From NCBI GenBank assembly GCA_964034945.1, contig OZ035960.1, positions 68,840,994-68,904,993 on the forward strand: a stretch of 64,000 nucleotides of DNA, given 5' to 3'. This document shows, piece after piece, positions 55,701-64,000 of the stretch. Origin of the DNA: Chrysopilus asiliformis (Eukaryota > Arthropoda > Insecta > Diptera > Rhagionidae). Both the position numbers and the translations under genes were made by a program. Positions within the stretch are counted from its first letter, which is position 1. Each line of letters starts with the position of its first letter. The notes under the pieces were generated by a model. It did no database searches. It was not told where the DNA came from and saw only the letters and a program-made list of their open reading frames with translations.

Positions 55701-58700
55701 GAAATCAATTTCCCATCAAAATTGGAAAAAGGGGCGTGGCCGAGTTAAGCCCCGCCCCCTCTCAGAAATCGATTTCCCATCTAAATTGGAAAAGGGGGCG
55801 TGGCCGAGTTAAGCTCCGCCCCCTCTCAGAAATCGATTTCCCATCAAAATTGGAAAAGGGGGCGTGGCCGAGTTAAGCTCCGCCCCCTCTCAGAAATCGA
55901 TTTCCCATCAAAATTGGAAAAAGGGGCGTGGCCGAGTTAAGCCCCGCCCCCTCAGAAATCGATTTCCCATCAAAATTGGAAAAAGATGCGTGGCCAATTT
56001 AAGCCCCGCCCCCTCCCAGAAATCGATTTCCCATCAAAATTGGAAAAAGATGCGTGGCCAATTTAAGCCCCGCCCCCTCTCAGAAATCAATTTCCCATCA
56101 AAATTGGAAAAAAGGGCGTGGCCGATTTAAGCCCCGCCCCCTCTCGGAAATCGATTTCCCATCAAAATTGGAAAAAGGGGCGTGGCCGAGTTAAGCCCCA
56201 CCCCCTCTCAGAAATCGATTTCCCATCAAAATTGGAAAAGGGGCGTGGCCGAGTTAAGCCCCGCCCCCTCTCAGAAATCGATTTCCCATCAAAATTGGAA
56301 AAGGGGCGTGGTCGAGTTAAGCCCCGCCCCCTCTCAGAAATCGATTTCCCATCAAAATCGGAAAAAGGGGCGTGGCCGAGTTAAGCCCCGCCCTCTCTCA
56401 GAAATCGATTTCCCATCAAAATTGGAAAAAGGGGCGTGGCCGAGTTAAGCCCCGCCCCCTCTCAGAAATCGATTTCCCATCAAAATTGGAACAAGGGGCG
56501 TGGCCGAGTTAAGCCCCGCCCCCTCTCAGAAATCGATTTCCCATCAAAATTGGAACAAGGGGCGTGGCCGAGTTAAGCCCCGCCCCCTCTCAGAAATCGA
56601 TTTCCCATCAAAATTGGAAAAGGGGCGTGGCCGAGTTAAGCCCCGAACCCTCTCAGAAATCGATTTCCCATCAAAATTGGAAAAAAGGGGCGTGGCCGAG
56701 TTAAGCCCCGCCCCCTCTCAGAAATCGATTTCCCATCAAAATTGGAAAAAGGGGCGTGGCCGAGTTAAGCCCCGCCCCCTCTCAGAAATCGATTTCCCAT
56801 CAAAATTGGAAAAAGGGGTGTGGCCGAGTTAAGCCCCGCCCCCTCTCAGAAATCGATTTCCCATCAAAATTGGAAAAAGGGGCGTGGCCGAGTTAAGCCC
56901 CGCCCCCTCCCAGAAATCGATTTCCCATCAAAATTGGAAAAAGGGGCGTGGCCGATTTAAGCCCCGCCCCCTCTCAGAAATCGATTTCCCATCAAAATTG
57001 GAAAAAGGGGCGTGGCCGAGTTAAGCCCCACCCCCTCTCAGAAATCGATTTCCCATCAAAATTGGAAAAAGGGGCGTGGCCGAGTTAAGCCCCGCCCCCT
57101 CTCAGAAATCGATTTCCCATCAAAATTGGAAAAAGGGGCGTGGCCGACTTAAGCCCCGCCCCCTCTCAGAAATCGATTTCCCATCAAATTGGAAAAAGGG
57201 GTGTGGCCGAGTTAAGCCCCGCCCCCTCTCAGAAATCCATTTCCCATCAAAATTGGAAAAAGGGGCGTGGCCGAGTTAAGCCCCGCCCCCTCTCAGAAAT
57301 CAATTTCCCATCAAAATTGGAAAAAGGGGCGTGGCCGAGTTAAGCCCCGCCCCCTCTCAGAAATCGATTTCCCATCAAAATTGGAAAAAGGGGCGTGGCC
57401 GAGTTAAGCCCCGCCCCCTCTCAGAAATCGATTTCCCATCAAAATTGGAAAAAGGGCCGTGGCCGAGTTAAGCCCCGCCCCCTCTCAGAAATCGATTTCC
57501 CATCAAAATTGGAAAAAGGGGCGTGGCCGAGTTAAGCCCCGCCCCCTCTCAGAAATCGATTTCCCATCAAAATTGGAAAAAGGGGCGTGGCCGAGTTAAG
57601 CCCCGCCCCCTTTCAGAAATCGATTTCCCATCAAAATTGGAAAAAGGGGCGTGGCCGAGTTAAGCCCCGCCCCCTCCCAGAAATCGATTTCCCATCAAAA
57701 TTGGAAAAAGGGGCGTGGCCGAGTTAAGCCCCGCCCCCTCTCAGAAATCGATTTCCCATCAAAATTGGAAAAAGGGGCGTGGCCGAGTTAAGCCCCACCC
57801 CCTCTCAGAAATCGATTTCCCATCAAAATTGGAAAAGGGGCGTGGCCGAGTTAAGCCCCGCCCCCTCTCAGAAATCGATTTCCCATCAAAATTGGAAAAG
57901 GGGCGTGGCCGAGTTAAGCCCCGCCCCCTCTCAGAAATCGATTTCCCATCAAAATTGGAAAAAGGGGCGTGGCCGAGTTAAGCCCCGCCCCCTCTCAGAA
58001 ATCGATTTCCCATCAAAATTGGAAAAAGGGCCGTGGCCGAGTTAAGCCCCGCCCCCTCTCAGAAATCGATTTCCCATCAAAATTGGAAAAAGGGGCGTGG
58101 CCGAGTTAAGCCCCGCCCCCTCTCAGAAATCGATTCCCGTCAAAATTGGAAAAAGGGGCGTGGCCGAGTTAAGCCCCGCTCCCTCTCAGAAATCGATTTC
58201 CCATCAAAATTGGAAAAAGGGGCGTGGCCGAGTTAAGCCCCGCCCCCTTTCAGAAATCGATTTCCCATCAAAATTGGAAAAAGGGGCGTGGCCGAGTTAA
58301 GCCCCGCCCCCTCCCAGAAATCGATTTCCCATCAAAATTGGAAAAAGGGGCGTGGCCGATTTAAGCCCCGCCCCCTCTCAGAAATCGATTTCCCATCAAA
58401 ATCGGAAAAAGGGGCGTGGCCGAGTTAAGCCCCGCCCCCTCTCAGAAATCGATTTCCCATCAAAATTTGAAAAAGGGCCGTGGCCGAGTTAAGCCCCGCC
58501 CCCTCTCAGAAATCGATTTCCCATCAAAATTGGAAAAAGGGGCGTGGCCGAGTTAAGCCCCACCCCCTCTCAGAAATCGATTTCCCATCAAAATTGGAAA
58601 AAGGGGCGTGGCCGAGTTAAGCCCCGCCCCCTCTCAGAAATCGATTTCCCATCAAAATTGGAAAAAGGGGCGTGGCCGAGTTAAGCTCCGCCCCCTCTCA

Positions 58701-61700
58701 GAAATCGATTTCCCATCAAAATTGGAAAAAGGGGCGTGGCCGAGTTAAGCCCCGCCCCCTCTCAGAAATCGATTTCCCATCAAAATTGGAAAAAGGGGCG
58801 TGGCCGAGTTAAGCCCCGCCCCCTCTCAGAAATCGATTTCCCATCAAAATTGGAAAAAGGGGTGTGGCCGAGTTAAGCCCCGCCCCCTCTCAGAAATCGA
58901 TTTCCCATCAAAATTGGAAAAAGGGGCGTGGCCGAGTTAAGCCCCGCCCCCTCCCAGAAATCGATTTCCCATCAAAATTGGAAAAAGGGGCGTGGCCGAT
59001 TTAAGCCCCGCCCCCTCTCAGAAATCGATTTCCCATCAAAATTGGAAAAAGGGGCGTGGCCGAGTTAAGCCCCACCCCCTCTCAGAAATCGATTTCCCAT
59101 CAAAATTGGAAAAAGGGGCGTGGCCGAGTTAAGCCCCGCCCCCTCTCAGAAATCGATTTCCCATCAAAATTGGAAAAAGGGGCGTGGCCGAGTTAAGCCC
59201 CGCCCCCTCTCAGAAATCGATTTCCCATCAAATTGGAAAAAGGGGTGTGGCCGAGTTAAGCCCCGCCCCCTCTCAGAAATCCATTTCCCATCAAAATTGG
59301 AAAAAGGGGCGTGGCCGAGTTAAGCCCCGCCCCCTCTCAGAAATCAATTTCCCATCAAAATTGGAAAAAGGGGCGTGGCCGAGTTAAGCCCCGCCCCCTC
59401 TCAGAAATCGATTTCCCATCTAAATTGGAAAAGGGGGCGTGGCCGAGTTAAGCCCCGCCCCTCTCAGAAATCGATTTCCCATCAAAATTGGAAAAAGGGG
59501 CGTGGTCGAGTTAAGCCCCGCCCCCTCTCAGAAATCGATTTCCCATCAAAATTGGAAAAAGGGGCGTGGCCGAGTTAAGCCCCACCCCCTCTCAGAAATC
59601 GATTTCCCATCAAAATTGGAAAAAGGGGCGTGGCCGAGTTAAGCCCCGCCCCCTCTCAGAAATCGATTTCCCATCAAAATTGGAAAAAGGGGCGTGGCCG
59701 AGTTAAGCCCCGCCCCCTCTCAGAAATCGATTTCCCATCAAATTGGAAAAAGGGGTGTGGCCGAGTTAAGCCCCGCCCCCTCTCAGAAATCCATTTCCCA
59801 TCAAAATTGGAAAAAGGGGCGTGGCCGAGTTAAGCCCCGCCCCCTCTCAGAAATCGATTTCCCATCAAAATTGGAAAAAGGGGTGTGGCCGAGTTAAGCC
59901 CCGCCCCCTCTCAGAAATCCATTTCCCATCAAAATTGGAAAAAGGGGCGTGGCCGAGTTAAGCCCCGCCCCCTCTCAGAAATCAATTTCCCATCAAAATT
60001 GGAAAAAGGGGCGTGGCCGAGTTAAGCCCCGCCCCCTCTCAGAAATCGATTTCCCATCTAAATTGGAAAAGGGGGCGTGGCCGAGTTAAGCTCCGCCCCC
60101 TCTCAGAAATCGATTTCCCATCAAAATTGGAAAAGGGGGCGTGGCCGAGTTAAGCTCCGCCCCCTCTCAGAAATCGATTTCCCATCAAAATTGGAAAAAG
60201 GGGCGTGGCCGAGTTAAGCCCCGCCCCCTCAGAAATCGATTTCCCATCAAAATTGGAAAAAGATGCGTGGCCAATTTAAGCCCCGCCCCCTCTCAGAAAT
60301 CGATTTCCCATCAAAATTGGAAAAAGATGCGTGGCCAATTTAAGCCCCGCCCCCTCTCAGAAATCGACTTCCCATCAAAATTGGAAAAAGGGGCGTGGCC
60401 GAGTTAAGCCCCGCCCCCTCTCAGAAATCGATTTCCCATCAAAATTGGAAAAAGGGCCGTGGACGAGTTAAGCCCCGCCCCCTCTCAGAAATCGATTTCC
60501 CATCAAAATTGGAAAAAGGGGCGTGGCCGAGTTAAGCCCCGCCCCCTCTCAGAAATCGATTCCCGTCAAAATTGGAAAAAGGGGCGTGGCCGAGTTAAGC
60601 CCCGCCCCCTCTCAGAAATCGATTTCCCATCAAAATTGGAAAAAGGAGCGAGGCCGAGTTAAGCCCCGCCCCCTCAGAAATCGATTTCCCATCAAAATTG
60701 GAAAAAGGGGCGTGGTCGAATTAAGCCCCGCCCCCTCTCAGAAATCGATTTCCCATCAAAATTGGAAAATAGGGCGTGACCGAGTTAAGTCCCGCCCCCT
60801 CTCAGAAATCGATTTCCCATCAAAATTGGAAAAAGGGGCGTGGCCGAGTTAAGCCCCGCCCTCTCTCAGAAATCGATTTCCCATCAAAATCGGAAAAAGG
60901 GGCGTGGCCGAGTTAAGCCCCGCCCCCTCTCAGAAATCGATTTCCCATCAAAATTGGAAAAAGGAGCGTGGCCGAGTTAAGCCCCGCCCCCTCAGAAATC
61001 GATTTCCCATCAAAATTGGAAAAAGGGGCGTGGTCGACTTAAGCCCCGCCCCCTCTCAGAAATCGATTTCCCATCAAAATTGGAAAATAGGGCGTGACCG
61101 AGTTAAGTCCCGCCCCCTCTCAGAAATCGATTTCCCATCAAAATTGGAAAAAGGGGCGTGGTCGACTTAAGCCCCGCCCCCTCTCAGAAATCGATTTCCC
61201 ATCAAAATCGGAAAAAGGGGCGTGGCCGAGTTAAGCCCCGCCCCCTCTCAGAAATCGATTTCCCATCAAAATTGGAAAAAGGGGCGTGGTCGACTTAAGC
61301 CCCGCCCCCTCTCAGAAATCGATTTCCCATCAAAATCGGAAAAAGGGGCGTGGCCGAGTTAAGCCCCGCCCCCTCTCAGAAATCGATTTGCCATCAAAAT
61401 TGGAAAAAGGAGCGTGGCCGAGTTAAGCCCCGCCCCCTCAGAAATCGATTTCCCATCAAAATTGGAAAAAGGGGCGTGGCCGAGTTAAGCCCCGCCCCCT
61501 CTCAGAAATCGATTTCCCATCAAAATTGGAAAAAGGAGCGTGGCCGAGTTAAGCCCCGCCCCCTCAGAAATCGATTTCCCATCAAAATTGGAAAAAGGGG
61601 CGTGGTCGACTTAAGCCCCGCCCCCTCTCAGAAATCGATTTCCCATCAAAATTGGAAAATAGGGCGTGACCGAGTTAAGTCCCGCCCCCTCTCAGAAATC

Positions 61701-64000
61701 GATTTCCCATCAAAATTGGAAAAAGGGGCGTGGTCGACTTAAGCCCCGCCCCCTCTCAGAAATCGATTTCCCATCAAAATTGGAAAAAGGGGCGTGGCCG
61801 AGTTAAGCCCCGCCCCCTCTCAGAAATCGATTTCCCATCAAAATTGGAAAAAGGGGCGTGGTCGACTTAAGCCCCGCCCCCTCTCAGAAATCGATTTCCC
61901 ATCAAAATTGGAAAAAGGGCCGTGGCCGAGTTAAGCCCCGCCCCCTCTCAGAAATCGATTTCCCATCAAAATTGGAAAAAGGGGCGTGGCCGAGTTAAGC
62001 CCCGCCCCCTCTCAGAAATCGATTTCCCATCAAAATTGGAAAAAGGGGTGTGGCCGAGTTAAGCCCCGCCCCCTCTCAGAAATCCATTTCCCATCAAAAT
62101 TGGAAAAAGGGGCGTGGCCGAGTTAAGCCCCGCCCCCTCTCAGAAATCAATTTCCCATCAAAATTGGAAAAAGGGGCGTGGCCGAGTTAAGCCCCGCCCC
62201 CTCTCAGAAATCGATTTCCCATCTAAATTGGAAAAGGGGGCGTGGCCGAGTTAAGCTCCGCCCCCTCTCAGAAATCGATTTCCCATCAAAATTGGAAAAG
62301 GGGGCGTGGCCGAGTTAAGCTCCGCCCCCTCTCAGAAATCGATTTCCCATCAAAATTGGAAAAAGGGGCGTGGCCGAGTTAAGCCCCGCCCCCTCAGAAA
62401 TCGATTTCCCATCAAAATTGGAAAAAGATGCGTGGCCAATTTAAGCCCCGCCCCCTCTCAGAAATCGATTTCCCATCAAAATTGGAAAAAGATGCGTGGC
62501 CAATTTAAGCCCCGCCCCCTCTCAGAAATCGATTTCCCATCAAAATTGGAAAAAGGGGCGTGGCCGAGTTAAGCCCCGCCCCCTCTCAGAAATCGATTTC
62601 CCATCAAAATTGGAAAAAGGAGCGTGGCCGAGTTAAGCCCCGCCCCCTCAGAAATCGATTTCCCATCAAAATTGGAAAAAGGGGCGTGGTCGACTTAAGC
62701 CCCGCCCCCTCTCAGAAATCGATTTCCCATCAAAATTGGAAAATAGGGCGTGACCGAGTTAAGTCCCGCCCCCTCTCAGAAATCGATTTCCCATCAAAAT
62801 TGGAAAAAGGGGCGTGGCCGAGTTAAGCCCCGCCCCCTCTCAGAAATCGATTTCCCATCAAAATTGGAAAAAGGGGCGTGGCCGAGTTAAGCCCCGCCCC
62901 CTCTCAGAAATCGATTTCCCATCAAAATTGGAAAAAGGAGCGTGGCCGAGTTAAGCCCCGCCCCCTCAGAAATCGATTTCCCATCAAAATTGGAAAAAGG
63001 GGCGTGGTCGACTTAAGCCCCGCCCCCTCTCAGAAATCGATTTCCCATCAAAATTGGAAAATAGGGCGTGACCGAGTTAAGTCCCGCCCCCTCTCAGAAA
63101 TCGATTTCCCATCAAAATTGGAAAAAGGGGCGTGGTCGACTTAAGCCCCGCCCCCTCTCAGAAATCGATTTCCCATCAAAATTGGAAAAAGGGGCGTGGC
63201 CGAGTTAAGCCCCGCCCCCTCTCAGAAATCGATTTCCCATCAAAATTGGAAAAAGGGGCGTGGTCGACTTAAGCCCCGCCCCCTCTCAGAAATCGATTTC
63301 CCATCAAAATTGGAAAAAGTGCCGTGGCCGAGTTAAGCCCCGCCCCCTCTCAGAAATCGATTTCCCATCAAAATTGGAAAAAGGGGCGTGGCCGAGTTAA
63401 GCCCCGCCCCCTCTCAGAAATCGATTCCCGTCAAAATTGGAAAAAGGGGCGTGGCCGAGTTAAGCCCCGCCCCCTCTCAGAAATCGATTTCCCATCAAAA
63501 TTGGAAAAAGGGGTGTGGCCGAGTTAAGCCCCGCCCCCTCTCAGAAATCGATTTCCCATCAAAATTGGAAAAAGGGGCGTGGCCGAGTTAAGCCCCGCCC
63601 CCTCCCAGAAATCGATTTCCCATCAAAATTGGAAAAAGGGGCGTGGCCGATTTAGGCCCCGCTCCCTCTCAGAAATCGATTTCCCATCAAAATTGGAAAA
63701 AGGGGCGTGGCCGAGTTAAGCCCCACCCCCTCTCAGAAATCGATTTCCCATCAAAATTGGAAAAAGGGGCGTGGCCGAGTTAAGCCCCGCCCCCTCTCAG
63801 AAATCGATTTCCCATCAAAATTGGAAAAAGGGGCGTGGCCGAGTTAAGCCCCGCCCCCTCTCAGAAATCGATTTCCCATCAAATTGGAAAAAGGGGTGTG
63901 GCCGAGTTAAGCCCCGCCCCCTCTCAGAAATCCATTTCCCATCAAAATTGGAAAAAGGGGCGTGGCCGAGTTAAGCCCCGCCCCCTCTCAGAAATCAATT

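Larger units (their letters stand above)
44704..64000 (+). repeat. 64-bp satellite array, block 3
   Basis: The satellite resumes with CCCCGCCCCC immediately after the provirus 3' LTR, in the same orientation, and runs off the window end. It is enriched in GGTCGACTTAAG, GGAGCGTGG, GGGCGTGACC/AAGTCCCG and GATGCGTGGCCAATTT subtypes. Broken monomers occur at about 49959 (GATTTC joined to AAAAAGGGG) and at 51758 and 53588 (GTGGTTTCCCAATCG). A GATTCCCGTC monomer near 58130, 60550 and 63420 is related to the GATTCCTGTC marker of block 1, so distant blocks share derived variants. Confidence 0.98.

Noticed and set aside
662..63974. Dozens of 60-132-codon ORFs in the satellite with A-E-L-S-P-A-P-S-Q-K-S-I-type repeats
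   Set aside because: 64 is not a multiple of 3, so a frame reads three phases over 192 bp before meeting the TAA in GAGTTAAG. Most begin at GTG and longer ones occur only where a 1-2-bp indel shifts phase. They are arithmetic by-products, not genes.
1..64000. G-quadruplex potential of the satellite
   Set aside because: The G-rich strand offers only two adjacent runs of four or more (GGGGG, GGGG) before an AT-rich gap; four closely spaced runs are not present per monomer.

Overview
The window looks like heterochromatin from an arthropod, most likely an insect and plausibly a dipteran. The support is a Ty3/Gypsy provirus whose envelope gene resembles baculovirus F-type proteins (errantivirus-like), a mariner element, hAT-like elements with 8-bp target duplications, and an AT-rich background. 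No host gene, tRNA, rRNA or CRISPR array was recognised, and the species cannot be named from the sequence.

Layout. About 43 kb (67 %) is one satellite in a single orientation with a 64-bp monomer of about 53 % GC. It forms three blocks: 1-12058, 18844-30417 and 44704-64000. Long stretches were re-duplicated as higher-order units of about 1.5-3.8 kb. Two insertions split the array.

Insertion 1 (12059-18843) is a nest of DNA transposons and repeats. An hAT-like element with two different ends (8-bp duplication CTCAGAAA) holds a 652-bp MITE with a TA duplication. It also holds a second copy of its own family in inverted orientation (13476-18446, 8-bp duplication GCCCATAT). That second copy carries a TTAA-flanked, piggyBac-like segment (13855-18006) containing a 121-bp tandem repeat, two fold-back elements, a 1.1-kb long-TIR element and two LINE reverse-transcriptase fragments.

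Insertion 2 (30418-44703) is a nearly intact errantivirus-like provirus: two 771-bp LTRs differing at two positions, a tRNA-Ser-like primer site, gag, pol reached by a -1 frameshift, env, a polypurine tract and a 4-bp CCCC duplication. Gag, pol and env are open. A canonical slippery heptamer with a downstream stem-loop lies in the gag/pol overlap. A short leader exon with a phase-compatible splice donor and acceptor suggests how env is expressed. Between pol and env lie a GC-rich antisense reading frame and a T/C-rich 98-99-bp tandem repeat. A 905-bp mariner with an internally deleted transposase gene sits between env and the 3' LTR.

How the parts relate. The satellite is the host landscape. 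The elements inserted one inside another, so the nesting gives a relative order: satellite, then the hAT-like outer copy, then the TA MITE and inner hAT-like copy (mutual order unknown), then whatever lies inside the inner copy; and separately satellite, then provirus, then mariner. The many short ORFs inside the satellite are a by-product of a 64-bp period read in three frames and are not genes.
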